Shown here piece by piece: positions 9,415-17,812 of a stretch of 64,000 nt of DNA; positions within the stretch are counted from its first letter, which is position 1, and each line of letters opens with the position of its first letter. The stretch spans positions 496,001-560,000 of the forward strand of contig OY969774.1 in assembly GCA_963702955.1 (NCBI GenBank). Reading direction: 5' to 3'. This DNA comes from VRUE01 sp963702955 (GTDB lineage Bacteria > Actinomycetota > Thermoleophilia > Solirubrobacterales > 70-9). The translations under genes and the position numbers were made by a program. Below the pieces are notes generated by a model. That model ran no database searches. It saw nothing but the letters and a program-made list of their open reading frames with translations, and was not told the DNA's origin.

Positions 9415-10316
9415 GAACCGCCTACCTCGGCACCTCGGACTTCGCTGCGACCGTGCTCCGCCGGCTCGCCGGCTCGCCGCACCGGCCGGCGCTGGTCGTG
9501 ACTCCGCCCGACCGCCCGCGCGGGCGGGGCCGGCTCAGCGGCGCGCCGCCGGTGGCGTCGGCCGCGGCCGAGCTGGGGATCGAGCTGCTGCAGGTCGAGA
9601 GCGTCAACGACGAGGCGGCGCTGGAGCGGATCCGCGCCGCCGGGCCCGAGGCGATCGCGGTCTGCGCCTTCGGCCAGCTGATCCGCGAGCCACTGCTCTC
9701 GGAGTGGGCGCTGCTGAACGTCCATCCCTCGCTGCTGCCGCGCTGGCGCGGCGCGGCGCCGATCGAGCGGGCGATCATGGCCGGGGACGAGCGCACCGGC
9801 GTCTGCCTGATGCGGGTCAGCGCCGGGCTCGACTCGGGGCCCGTCGCGCTGCGCGAGGAGACGCCGATCGGGCCCGAGGACGACTTCGCGAGCCTCTCCG
9901 AGCGCCTGGCCGGGCTCGGCGGCGAGCTGCTGGTCCGGGGCTTCGACCTGCAGCAGGCGGGCCGGCTCGAGTTCGCCGAGCAGGACGACGGGGGGGCGAC
10001 CTACGCCGAGAAGATCGGCCCGGCGGAGCGCCGCCTCGATCCCACCCGGCCGGCGGCCGAGCTGGCGCGCAAGGTCCGCGCACTCACCCCGCACGTCGGC
10101 ACCTACCTCGAGCTGGGCGACGGCGAGCGGCTCGGCGTCCGCCGCGCCCGCGCGGTCGACGTCGGCGTCCGGCAGGGCGAGCTGAAGGCGGAGTGGGGGG
10201 CGCTGCTGCTCGGCTGCGGGCGCGGCGCCCTGCGGCTGGAGGTCGTCCAGTCGGCCGGCGGCAGGGAGATGGCCGCCGCCGCCTACCTGCGCGGCCACTC
10301 CGTGCCGGCCCTGTGA
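9411..10316 (+). CDS. fmt: methionyl-tRNA formyltransferase
   Basis: This enzyme formylates Met-tRNAfMet using 10-formyl-THF. The Rossmann-like catalytic domain starts RTAYLGTSDFAATVLRRL and contains the signature LLNVHPSLLPRWRGAAPIERA with the catalytic Asn/His and an Asp in SAGLDSGPV; the C-terminal OB-like tRNA-binding domain follows about residue 205. At 301 residues it has normal length. GTG at 9411 overlaps the def stop (GTGA). The stop overlaps the rsmB start. Confidence 0.94.
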   Translation: MRTAYLGTSDFAATVLRRLAGSPHRPALVVTPPDRPRGRGRLSGAPPVASAAAELGIELLQVESVNDEAALERIRAAGPEAIAVCAFGQLIREPLLSEWALLNVHPSLLPRWRGAAPIERAIMAGDERTGVCLMRVSAGLDSGPVALREETPIGPEDDFASLSERLAGLGGELLVRGFDLQQAGRLEFAEQDDGGATYAEKIGPAERRLDPTRPAAELARKVRALTPHVGTYLELGDGERLGVRRARAVDVGVRQGELKAEWGALLLGCGRGALRLEVVQSAGGREMAAAAYLRGHSVPAL

Positions 10317-11707
10317 GTCCGCGGCCGGCGACGGCGATCGCGCCGGCCCGGACGCTGGCCTTCGCCGTGCTGCGGGCGACCTTCGAGGAGGGCGCCCACA
10401 CCGAGCGCGCCTTCCGCGCGGCGGCCGAAGAGCGCGAGCTGGAGGGTCGCGAGCGCGCCCAGGCGCAGCGTCTCGCCTACGGCGCGGTCCAGCGCCGCGG
10501 CACCGCCGACGCGGCGATCGAACGGCTCGCCGAGCGCTCCACCCGCCTGCTCGACCCGCCGGTTCTCGCCGGCCTCCGCCTCGGCCTCTTCGAGCTGCTC
10601 TTCGCCGACGCCACGCCGGACCACGCCGCGGTCGACCAGGCGGTCGAGCTGGTCAAGCGGGCCGGCGCGGCCCACGCGGCCGGACTGGTCAACGCGGTCC
10701 TGCGCCGTGCCGCCCGCGAGCGCGACTCGCTGAGCGGGTCGCTGCTCGGCGACGACTCGACCGCGGAGAGCGCCGCGGTCGCCCACTCGGCGCCGCTCTG
10801 GCTGGCGCGGATGTGGTGGCAGGAGCTGGGCGGCGAGGACGCCCGGGCACTGCTCGCCGCCTGCAACCGGCCGGCGGAGGTGGCCATGCGCGTGAACGCT
10901 CTGCGCAGCGAGCCCGCAGCCGCCCTGGCGGCTTTGCGCGAGGCGGGGGTGGAGGCGGGCGCCGCGCAGGGGGTCTGGCCGCTGGCCGTGCCGGAGTCGA
11001 TCGTGGTCTCCGGCCGCACCGGCGCCGCCGTGCCGGATCTGGTCGCCGCCGGCGAGCTGACCCCGCAGAGCCGCGGCTCGGCGGCGGTGGTCGAGGTGCT
11101 CGACCCGCAGCCGGGCGAGCACGTCCTCGACCTCTGCGCCGGCCCGGGGATCAAGAGCGGCCAGATCGCCGCCCGGATGGGCGATCGGGGCGAGGTGATC
11201 TCGGTCGAGCTCGATCCCGAGCGGGCGGCGGAAGTCGCCGCCCAGGCACAGCGCCTCGGCCTGCGCAGCGTCACCGTGGTCGAGGCCGACGCGACGGCGG
11301 CGGGGATGGCGCCGGGCTTCGACCGGGTGCTGGTCGACGCGCCCTGCTCGGACCTCGGCGCGCTCGCCTCGCGTCCGGACGCGCGCTGGCGCAAGTCGCC
11401 GCGGACGATCGAGCGCCTGACCGAGGTCCAGGACGCGCTCCTGCGCCGCGCCGCCGAGGCGTTGCGGCCGGGCGGCGCGCTCGTCTACGCGACCTGCACG
11501 ATCTCGCGCCGCGAGTGCGAGGACCGCATCGAGGCGCTGCTCGCGGCGGCGGCCGCCGGCGAGGCGCCGCCGCTTGCCGTCGAGGACCTCGGCGCCCTCG
11601 CTCCCGGCCTCGCCTCCTCCCACGACAGCCGCTGCCTGCAGCTACGTCCCGACCGCGACCGCACGACCGGTTTCTTCATCTGCCGCCTGAGCAGGGATGA
11701 TGGGTGA
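10313..11707 (+). CDS. rsmB: 16S rRNA (cytosine-967-C5)-methyltransferase RsmB
   Basis: The 464-residue protein has an N-terminal NusB-like RNA-binding domain (about 8-140) and a C-terminal SAM methyltransferase domain. Visible motifs are CAGPGIKSGQIAARM (SAM site), VDAPCSDLGALASRPD (the PC catalytic region) and YATCTISRRECEDRIE (the TC nucleophile). The start GTG at 10313 overlaps fmt by 4 bp. The order def-fmt-rsmB is conserved in many phyla, which supports the assignment. Confidence 0.93.
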   Translation: MSPRPATAIAPARTLAFAVLRATFEEGAHTERAFRAAAEERELEGRERAQAQRLAYGAVQRRGTADAAIERLAERSTRLLDPPVLAGLRLGLFELLFADATPDHAAVDQAVELVKRAGAAHAAGLVNAVLRRAARERDSLSGSLLGDDSTAESAAVAHSAPLWLARMWWQELGGEDARALLAACNRPAEVAMRVNALRSEPAAALAALREAGVEAGAAQGVWPLAVPESIVVSGRTGAAVPDLVAAGELTPQSRGSAAVVEVLDPQPGEHVLDLCAGPGIKSGQIAARMGDRGEVISVELDPERAAEVAAQAQRLGLRSVTVVEADATAAGMAPGFDRVLVDAPCSDLGALASRPDARWRKSPRTIERLTEVQDALLRRAAEALRPGGALVYATCTISRRECEDRIEALLAAAAAGEAPPLAVEDLGALAPGLASSHDSRCLQLRPDRDRTTGFFICRLSRDDG

Positions 11708-11948
11708 CGATGAACGACGTCGGGGAGCGCTAGACGTGTTGCAGCGGGCCGACTGCCCCGGCTGCGGCGAGCCGTGGCTGCGCCCGGCGCAGCTTCCGGG
11801 CCGCTTCCGCTGCGTGTACTGTCTGCGCCGCTTCGAGCTGGTCTCGCAGTGCCCGAACTGCGGCGAGCACCAGACGATCGCACGGATGAGCAGCACCGAG
11901 GACATGACCTGCCAGACCTGCGGAGACTCCATGCTGAGGCCGATATGA
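11697..11948 (+). CDS. small zinc-ribbon protein
   Basis: This 83-residue protein has four CxxC knuckles: CPGC (about 20), CVYC (about 39), CPNC (about 52) and CQTC (about 72), giving two predicted zinc ribbons. It overlaps the rsmB end by 11 bp, with tandem ATG codons at 11697 and 11700; either could be the start. No enzymatic domain is present. The pattern recalls small YfgJ-type zinc ribbons, but function is unknown; position between rsmB and rpe suggests a translation-related cluster. Confidence 0.65.
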   Translation: MMGDDERRRGALDVLQRADCPGCGEPWLRPAQLPGRFRCVYCLRRFELVSQCPNCGEHQTIARMSSTEDMTCQTCGDSMLRPI

Positions 11949-12081
11949 CCCAGGACGCTGCAAACCGGCGCATTTCGGGGTCTTCGGTCGGTCGGATCCG
12001 GTCACGCACGAAAGTGCGCTCCCCTCACCGCCCTCCCTGCATCCCCCGAACTGCTTGGTTTTCGCGCCCTGGGAGAGATCT

Positions 12082-12768
12082 ATGAGTGAGCGAATGAGCG
12101 AGTTGTTAGGCGAGCGACGGGTCGCCCCGTCGATTTTGTCGGCGGATTTCTCCCGTCTGGGGTCTCAGGTCGACGAGGTGATGGCGGCGGGTGCGCGGGT
12201 GATCCACGTCGACGTGATGGACGGCCACTTCGTGCCGCCGATCACGCTCGGCCCGCTGGTCGCCGGCTCGATCGCCGACCGGGTCCATGCGGCCGGCGGA
12301 GCGGTCGACGTCCACCTGATGATCGAGGCGCCCGAGCGCCAGATCGAGGCCTTCGCCGAGGCAGGCGCCGACTCGATCACCTTCCACGCCGAGGCGACCC
12401 CACATGCCAACCGGACCCTGACGGCGATCCGCGACCTCGGCTGCCTGGCCGGGATCGCGATCAACCCCGGCACCCCGGCGGAGGCGCTGAGCGAGCTTCG
12501 CGGCGAGGCCGACATCGTCCTCTGCATGACCGTCAACCCCGGCTGGGGCGGGCAGCCGTTCGTCGCCGGATCGGTCGACAAGGTCTCCCGCCTCGCGGCG
12601 CTGGCCGGCGAGGCGACGATCGAGGTCGACGGCGGGATCGACCGCGACACGGCCGGCCCGACCGCCGAGGCCGGCGCCGCGCTGTTCGTCGCCGGCTCGG
12701 CGGTCTTCGGCGCCGCCGATCCCGCCGCCGCCTACGCCGAGCTCGTCCGCGCCGCCGGAGCGGGCTGA
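12082..12768 (+). CDS. rpe: ribulose-phosphate 3-epimerase
   Basis: This TIM-barrel enzyme interconverts ribulose-5-phosphate and xylulose-5-phosphate. It carries VAPSILSADFSRLG, HVDVMDGHFVPPITLGP (metal-binding His/Asp), DVHLMIEAPE, MTVNPGWGGQPF and VDGGID with the catalytic Asp. ATG 12082 is preferred over the in-frame ATG at 12055 because GGGAGAG lies 5-11 bases upstream and the family motif then starts near residue 16. The 133-bp gap after the zinc-ribbon gene contains a small GCAC-GAAA-GTGC hairpin near 12006. Confidence 0.95.
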   Translation: MSERMSELLGERRVAPSILSADFSRLGSQVDEVMAAGARVIHVDVMDGHFVPPITLGPLVAGSIADRVHAAGGAVDVHLMIEAPERQIEAFAEAGADSITFHAEATPHANRTLTAIRDLGCLAGIAINPGTPAEALSELRGEADIVLCMTVNPGWGGQPFVAGSVDKVSRLAALAGEATIEVDGGIDRDTAGPTAEAGAALFVAGSAVFGAADPAAAYAELVRAAGAG

Positions 12769-12781
12769 AGCGGGGCGGGGC

Positions 12782-13540
12782 GTGCCCGAAGGCCGGCTGC
12801 CGGGTTTCTCGCGCCTAGCCCTGCTCGCCGCCGCGATCGGCCTGCTGCTGGTCGTCGGCACCGCCGGCTTCGCGATAACCGAGGGCGCCTCGATCGGCTT
12901 CGGCTTCGTCTGGGCGCTCGACACGGTGGCGACGGTCGGCTCGATCCCCGAGCCGGCGAGCACCGGCGGGCAGATCGTCAAGGTCTTCCTGATCGTCTTC
13001 GGCGTGGGTACCCTCTTCTACGCGCTGGTGACGGTCTCGGAGCTGTTCGTCGCCGGTCACGTGTCCGGACTGCTGGAAGATAGGAAGGCCTTGAAGGAAA
13101 TCGACTCGCTCAGCGACCACATCCTGGTCTGCGGCTTCGGCCGGGTCGGCCGCCAGGTCGCCCGCGACCTGCGCGAGGCCGGCATCGAGTTCGTCGTCAT
13201 CGACAACGACGTCGAGGGGACGCGCGAGCACGCCGAAGCGACCGGCGCTCCGATCGTCCACGGCTCCTCCTCCGAGGACGAGGTGCTGCGCCGGGCCGGG
13301 ATCATGCGCGCCTCCGGGCTGATCGCCTGCGTCAACTCCGACGCCGAGAACGTCTTCATCGTCCTCAGCGCCCGCGAGATGCGCTCCGACCTGACGATCG
13401 TCGCCCGGGCCGCGGTCGAGGACACCGAGCGCAAGCTGCTGCACGCCGGTGCCGACCGCGTCGTCTCCCCCTACAAGGAGAGCGGCTCGAAGATGGTCCG
13501 GCTCGCGGTCGGCGAGCTCGGCGCCGCCGAGGCGAGCTAG
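12782..13540 (+). CDS. two-TM potassium-channel-like protein with TrkA-N (RCK) domain, atypical filter
   Basis: The 252-residue protein has a transmembrane helix at about 11-33, a pore loop, a second helix at about 64-90, and an RCK/TrkA-N domain from about 112 (HILVCGFGRVGRQVARDL with a GxGxxG dinucleotide motif). The pore sequence at 50-56 reads ATVGSIP where K+ channels normally have TVGYGD, so the filter Tyr-Gly-Asp is missing. Ion selectivity is therefore uncertain. GTG start at 12782, 13 bp after rpe. It ends 2 bp from a convergent flippase gene. Confidence 0.8.
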   Translation: MPEGRLPGFSRLALLAAAIGLLLVVGTAGFAITEGASIGFGFVWALDTVATVGSIPEPASTGGQIVKVFLIVFGVGTLFYALVTVSELFVAGHVSGLLEDRKALKEIDSLSDHILVCGFGRVGRQVARDLREAGIEFVVIDNDVEGTREHAEATGAPIVHGSSSEDEVLRRAGIMRASGLIACVNSDAENVFIVLSAREMRSDLTIVARAAVEDTERKLLHAGADRVVSPYKESGSKMVRLAVGELGAAEAS

Positions 13541-13542
13541 AC

Positions 13543-14940
13543 CTACAGCGGCTCGTCGATGCTCGCCAGGCGCGCCTCCAGCTCGACCGCGGAGCCGGGC
13601 TCGGGCACGTCCTCGGCCCGCTCGTGCGGGCGGCGGTAGACGTAGTACAGAAGCGCGAAGAGGACCGCGGCGGCGAGCAGGAAGCCGATCTCCACCCGGC
13701 GGAACTCGTTGCCGACGATCGAGGTGAAGTTCCAGCCGATGAACAGCGCCGCGCAGGCGATCCAGCGGGCGGCGGCGCGGCGCACCTGGCCCTGCGCGAT
13801 ACAGGCCTGGTTGACGGTCACCGAGCAGAGGTAGAGGCCCATCCCGAGCGTCACCAGCAGCAGGCCCTCGCGGTCGTAGCTGAACTTGTTGCTGAAGGCG
13901 ATCTGCATCGCCTTCGGGCCGACGGCCGCCATGAAGACGAGCGCCAGCGCGGTGAAGGCGACGAGGCCGAGCAGGACCATCCGCACGGTGCGGCGGAACT
14001 CGCGGTCGGCCTTCTCGCTGCCGTTCGCATGGAGGCTGGTCAGGTGGGGGAGGATGCTGGTCGAGACCGACTGGAAGAGCTGCAGCGGGGCGCGGGCGAT
14101 CATCAGCACGTTGAAGATGAAGCCCGCAGCGGCGGCGCCCTGCAGCCCGCGGACGATCAGCGGCCCGGCGTTGAGGAAGGCCTGTTCGCTGAACATGATC
14201 AGCAGCACCGCCGCGGCGAAGCCGCCGCCGTGGGCGAGCGAGAATTCGGCGGCCTCGTCCGCCTCGGCGGGCGGGGGCGGTTGCGCCGCCTCGCGTTTGG
14301 CCCGCCGGGCGAAGGCGAAGGGGACGACCGTCAGGCTCAGCGCCGGCGCGGCGACGATCCCGATCGCGACCGCCGACTGGCCGCTCAGCAGGCTGACCGC
14401 GACCAGCACGGCAAAGACGGTGCGGAAGCACGATTCGGAGAGGATCAGCGCGACGAACAGGCCGAATCGCTGCTGGCCGGCGAGGAAGCCGCGGGCGAAG
14501 TAGCTGGCGGCGTAGAAGAGGACGGCCGAGAAGAAGACCCAGTAGAGGGTTTCGTTGCCCTCCAGCAGGTCGTTCTGGATCGGCCCGCGCAGGACCAGTG
14601 CGACGACGGCGAAGAAGAGCGAGAGGCCGAGCTGGATCGTCGAGGCGACCCGCATCGGCTCGGCGATCGGCTGTCCCTTCTCCCGCCGTTCGGAGATGTG
14701 CCGCGAGAGCAGCTGTTCGATCGGCCGGTAGAGGGTCGAGATCGTGATGAAGACGGCCGACCAGAGCACCGTGATCTGCCCGTAGTCGGGCTTGGAGAGC
14801 ACATGCGAGGCGATCAGGAAGTAGGCGTAGGTGATGACGCCGGTGAGGCCGACGCCGATCGCCAGGAAGCCGGCCGTCTTGCCGTAGTCGGTCGAGCTGA
14901 CGGCGCCCGTCGCGGCGCCCTGGCCGTTCTCGCCGCTCAT
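13543..14940 (-). CDS. MATE/MOP-type polysaccharide flippase (Wzx-like membrane protein)
   Basis: The 465-residue polytopic membrane protein has roughly 12 or more hydrophobic segments, beginning GFLAIGVGLTGVITYAYFLIA, and the N-terminal family pattern DYGQITVLWSAVFITISTL seen in lipopolysaccharide/O-antigen flippases. A charged cytosolic loop with AQPPPPAEADEAAE splits the protein at about residue 225. The start ATG overlaps the stop of the glycosyltransferase by 4 bp, so the two are translationally coupled. They probably build and export a polyprenyl-linked cell-surface glycan; the substrate cannot be told. Confidence 0.8.
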   Translation of the reverse strand: MSGENGQGAATGAVSSTDYGKTAGFLAIGVGLTGVITYAYFLIASHVLSKPDYGQITVLWSAVFITISTLYRPIEQLLSRHISERREKGQPIAEPMRVASTIQLGLSLFFAVVALVLRGPIQNDLLEGNETLYWVFFSAVLFYAASYFARGFLAGQQRFGLFVALILSESCFRTVFAVLVAVSLLSGQSAVAIGIVAAPALSLTVVPFAFARRAKREAAQPPPPAEADEAAEFSLAHGGGFAAAVLLIMFSEQAFLNAGPLIVRGLQGAAAAGFIFNVLMIARAPLQLFQSVSTSILPHLTSLHANGSEKADREFRRTVRMVLLGLVAFTALALVFMAAVGPKAMQIAFSNKFSYDREGLLLVTLGMGLYLCSVTVNQACIAQGQVRRAAARWIACAALFIGWNFTSIVGNEFRRVEIGFLLAAAVLFALLYYVYRRPHERAEDVPEPGSAVELEARLASIDEPL

Positions 14941-15938
14941 CGCTCGCGAGTCGGCTCGGGCGCCGCGCCGCGCTCGTAGTGGGAGGGCTCGACCCCGAGC
15001 GAGAGCTCGACTCGCCGCACCCGCTCGAAGACCCGCTGCGTCATCACCCGCTGGCCGGCGAGCAGGTCGCCGATCACGCCCAGCGCCAGCAGCTGCACCG
15101 CGGCGATGAACAGCACCGCGCCGAGGATCAGCGACTGGATGTGGCCGCTGCTGTCGCCGTTGAAGATCCAGTCGACCAGGAACGGCAGCCAGGCCGCCAG
15201 CGCCAGCAGCCCGACGACGAGGCTGGCGCCGGCGAACAGCCGCAGCGGCTCGTAGCGGGCGTAGATGCGGAGGATCGAGAGGGCGTTGCGGCGCACGTAG
15301 GCGCCGGTCGAGGCGAACAGGCGCGACTCCCGCGTCTGCGGGTTGGTCGCGACCTCGACCTGGTCGACGGCGACCAGCATCTTTCCCGCCTGGATCAGGC
15401 TCTCCAGCGTGTAGGTGAAGTCGTCGGTGACCAGGAGGCTGAGTGCCGCCTCGCGGTTATAGGCGCGGAAGCCCGAGGTGGTGTCGGCGATCTCGGTGCC
15501 GGAGATCCTGCGCACGACCCAGCTGCCCAGCCGCTGCAGGGATTTCTTCGGACCCGAGAAGTGCTCGATCGTCGCCACCCGGCGGTCGCCGACCACCATG
15601 TCGGCCTCGCCGGCGAGGATCGGCGCCAGCAGCTTCGGCACGTCGGCGCCGCTGTACTGGTTGTCGGCGTCGGTGTTGACGATGACGTCGGCGCCGAGCT
15701 TGAGGCAGGCGTCGAGCCCGGCCTGGAAGCCCGCCGCGAGGCCCTTGTTGTTGGTCAGGCGGACGATGTGCTCGACTCCGTTCTCGCGCGCCACCGCGAC
15801 CGTGCGGTCGGTCGAGCCGTCGTCGACGACCAGCAGCTCGACCTCGTCGACGCCCTCGATCGCCCGCGGCAGCGCGGCGATCGTCGCCGGCAACGTCGCC
15901 TCCTCGTTGAGGCAGGGGATCTGGACGATCAGCTTCAC
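14937..15938 (-). CDS. family 2 glycosyltransferase, membrane-bound (GtrB/DPM1-like)
   Basis: The GT-A catalytic domain begins KLIVQIPCLNEEATLPATIA and carries LLVVDDGSTDRT, NKGLAAGFQAG and VNTDADNQYSGAD (DXD-type metal site), followed by two C-terminal membrane segments (about residues 210-232 and 247-270). This matches polyprenyl-phosphate glycosyltransferases. The GTG at 15938 (VKLIVQIPC) puts the fold at the N terminus; an ATG at 16010 gives a 24-residue extension with no recognisable feature. It is the first gene of a two-gene unit with the flippase. Confidence 0.83.
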   Translation of the reverse strand: MKLIVQIPCLNEEATLPATIAALPRAIEGVDEVELLVVDDGSTDRTVAVARENGVEHIVRLTNNKGLAAGFQAGLDACLKLGADVIVNTDADNQYSGADVPKLLAPILAGEADMVVGDRRVATIEHFSGPKKSLQRLGSWVVRRISGTEIADTTSGFRAYNREAALSLLVTDDFTYTLESLIQAGKMLVAVDQVEVATNPQTRESRLFASTGAYVRRNALSILRIYARYEPLRLFAGASLVVGLLALAAWLPFLVDWIFNGDSSGHIQSLILGAVLFIAAVQLLALGVIGDLLAGQRVMTQRVFERVRRVELSLGVEPSHYERGAAPEPTRER

Positions 15939-16028
15939 GGTTGGCCGGTCAGGGTATCCGTGGGGGAGGGGATAGGGGGTGTCTCCCGCTTGCTGGGTTT
16001 CTCGCCTCATCCTCCGTGAAGCCCCTGG

Positions 16029-16062
16029 AAGGATTTGGGGTACTCGGCTGCCCCAAATCCTT
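16029..16062. repeat. 12-bp perfect inverted repeat in the divergent promoter region upstream of ribD
   Basis: AAGGATTTGGGG (16029-16040) and CCCCAAATCCTT (16051-16062) form a perfect 12-bp stem with a 10-base loop. It lies between the divergent glycosyltransferase and ribD genes, not after a gene end, and has no T run next to it. A protein-binding site or a small palindromic element fits better than a terminator. Role unproven. Confidence 0.6.
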
Positions 16063-16095
16063 CACTTTCGCTGACGACGCCGGTGTAAGCTGATT

Positions 16096-16111
16096 GATTG
16101 ACTGGTCAATC
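16096..16111. promoter_or_regulatory. palindromic operator-like site just upstream of ribD
   Basis: GATTGAC-TG-GTCAATC is a perfect 7-2-7 dyad ending 8 bases before the ribD ATG. The core TTGACTGGTCAA resembles sites bound by TetR-type repressors. No FMN riboswitch pattern is seen in the ~180-bp leader. Control of the riboflavin operon by a protein repressor is therefore possible but is inference only. No candidate repressor gene is adjacent. Confidence 0.4.
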
Positions 16112-16118
16112 GGTCGCC

Positions 16119-17207
16119 ATGGACACGCAGCTGACAGCCGCGGATCGGACCCATCTGAAGCGGGCGCTTGAGCTTGCTAAGAACGGGCGTGGGCGAGTGA
16201 GCCCGAATCCGCTGGTTGGAGCTGCCGTCGTGCGCGATGGCGAGATCGTCGGCGAGGGGTTCCATGCTGAGTTGGGCGGCCTGCACGCGGAGCGGGCGGC
16301 TCTGGAGGACTGCCGTGGACGGGGGGAGGACCCGGCCGGGGCGACGATGTACGTGACGCTCGAGCCGTGTGCGCATCAAGGACGGCAGCCGCCGTGCGTG
16401 GAGGCGATCCTCGCGGCGGGGATCGGGCGGGTCGTGATCGCCTCCGACGATCCCAGCGAGAAGGCGTCCGGCCGCGGGCCCGGCATCCTCCGCGACGGCG
16501 GCGTCGAGGTCGAATTCGCGACGGGCGAGGAGGCGACCGCGGCGCGGCTGCTCAACCAGCCGTTCCGCAAGCACGCCCGCACCGGCCTGCCGCTGGTCGT
16601 CCTGAAGCTGGCGATGTCGCTCGACGGGGTGACGACGACTCCGCCCGGCGACTCCCCCTGGATCAGCGGCGAGCGCAGCCGCGAGCTGGTCCACCGTTGG
16701 CGCGCCGAATCCGACGCGATCGCGGTCGGCATCGGCACCGTCCTCGCCGACGACCCGCTGTTGACCGCGCGTTCGAGCTTTGTGCCGCATAGCGGTTCAA
16801 AGCTCGAACGCGCGGCGGTGCGGCAGCCCGTTCGGGTCGTCTTCGACCGGCAGGCGCGACTGCCGCTCGATTCGCAGCTGCTCGCGACCCTCGACGAGGC
16901 ATCGGTGATCGTCGTCGTTTCCCAGGACGCTCCCGCCGACCGCAGCGCAGCGCTGCGTGACGCCGGCACCGAGACCATGGTCGCCGACAGCGTTGACGCG
17001 GCGCTCTCCGAGCTGGGCCGCCGCAACGTCACCAGCCTCTTCCTCGAGGGCGGTCGCACGCTCGCGTCGGCCTTCGTCGATGCCGGCGCGATCGACGAAG
17101 CCCGCACCTTCGTCGCGCCGATCCTGCTCGGCGGCGGCAAGCGCGTCGCCTCGCTGGACCCGGGGGCAGAGGACACGTTGATCGCGACCCGGTTCAAGGA
17201 GTGGTGA
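16119..17207 (+). CDS. ribD: bifunctional diaminohydroxyphosphoribosylaminopyrimidine deaminase / 5-amino-6-(5-phosphoribosylamino)uracil reductase
   Basis: This enzyme carries out the second and third steps of riboflavin synthesis. The deaminase domain has the zinc motif HAERAALEDC and EPCAHQGRQPPC; the reductase domain starts near VVLKLAMSLDGVTT and includes FLEGGRTLASAFVDAG and PILLGGGKRV. ATG 16119 is chosen over an upstream in-frame TTG. Residues about 217-232 are encoded by a perfect palindrome that looks inserted into the variable loop before RQPVRVVFD. The stop overlaps the ribE ATG by one base. Confidence 0.94.
   Translation: MDTQLTAADRTHLKRALELAKNGRGRVSPNPLVGAAVVRDGEIVGEGFHAELGGLHAERAALEDCRGRGEDPAGATMYVTLEPCAHQGRQPPCVEAILAAGIGRVVIASDDPSEKASGRGPGILRDGGVEVEFATGEEATAARLLNQPFRKHARTGLPLVVLKLAMSLDGVTTTPPGDSPWISGERSRELVHRWRAESDAIAVGIGTVLADDPLLTARSSFVPHSGSKLERAAVRQPVRVVFDRQARLPLDSQLLATLDEASVIVVVSQDAPADRSAALRDAGTETMVADSVDAALSELGRRNVTSLFLEGGRTLASAFVDAGAIDEARTFVAPILLGGGKRVASLDPGAEDTLIATRFKEW
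16766..16814. repeat. 17-bp perfect palindrome within ribD coding sequence
   Basis: CGCGCGTTCGAGCTTTG (16766-16782) is exactly complementary to 16798-16814, with an inner 4-bp stem (CCGC/GCGG) in the loop. The segment is in frame and adds about 16 residues (ending SGSKLERAAV) between the conserved LTAR and RQPVR parts of RibD. It behaves like a small palindromic element tolerated inside a coding region. Confidence 0.7.
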
Positions 17208-17812
17208 TGTTCACCGGGCTGATCGAGGACGTGGGCACGGTCGAGTCGGTCGACGCCGGCGCCGAGGGCGCCCGCCTGCGGATCGCCACGTCGCTCGGCG
17301 GAGAAATCAGCCCGGGGGACTCGGTTTCCGTGAGCGGGACCTGCCTGACGGCGACGACCGCAGATGCCGACGGCTTCGAGGCCGAGGCGATGAACCAGAC
17401 GCTCGACGTCACCTCGCTGGGCGGGTTGGAGGCCGGCTCGAAGGTCAACCTCGAGCTGGCGATGCAGGCGTCGAATCGGCTCGGCGGGCACATCGTCCAG
17501 GGGCATGTCAACGGGGTGGGGGAGGTCGTCTCGATCGAGGGAGACGGGTTCGCGAAGCGCCTGCGGGTCGCCTTGCCATCGGAGCTGATGCGCTACGCGA
17601 TCGACAAGGGCTCGGTCACCCTCGACGGGGTCAGCCTCACCGTCGCCGCGCTCGGCGAGAGCTGGATCGAGGTCTCGCTGATCCCCGAGACGCTGGAGCG
17701 GACGACGCTGGGCGAAGCCGAGCCGGAGCGCAAGATCAACGTCGAGGTCGATGTCGTCGCCAAGTACGTGGAGCGGTTGGTGCAACCATTCGTCGGAGAG
17801 GAGTCGCCGTGA
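17207..17812 (+). CDS. ribE: riboflavin synthase, alpha subunit
   Basis: This enzyme dismutates two 6,7-dimethyl-8-ribityllumazine molecules to riboflavin. Two lumazine-binding repeats are visible: MFTGLIEDVGTV at the N terminus and GHIVQGHVNGVG at about residue 98, each with the family's MFTG/GHxVxGH pattern; SLTVAALGESWIEVSLIPET is in the second repeat. The ATG at 17207 overlaps the ribD stop; an in-frame GTG at 17201 would add two residues. It ends with a 4-bp overlap with ribBA. Confidence 0.95.
   Translation: MFTGLIEDVGTVESVDAGAEGARLRIATSLGGEISPGDSVSVSGTCLTATTADADGFEAEAMNQTLDVTSLGGLEAGSKVNLELAMQASNRLGGHIVQGHVNGVGEVVSIEGDGFAKRLRVALPSELMRYAIDKGSVTLDGVSLTVAALGESWIEVSLIPETLERTTLGEAEPERKINVEVDVVAKYVERLVQPFVGEESP

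Noticed and set aside
15939..16118. FMN riboswitch before ribD
   Set aside because: Conserved RFN-element blocks are not visible; only simple palindromes are present.
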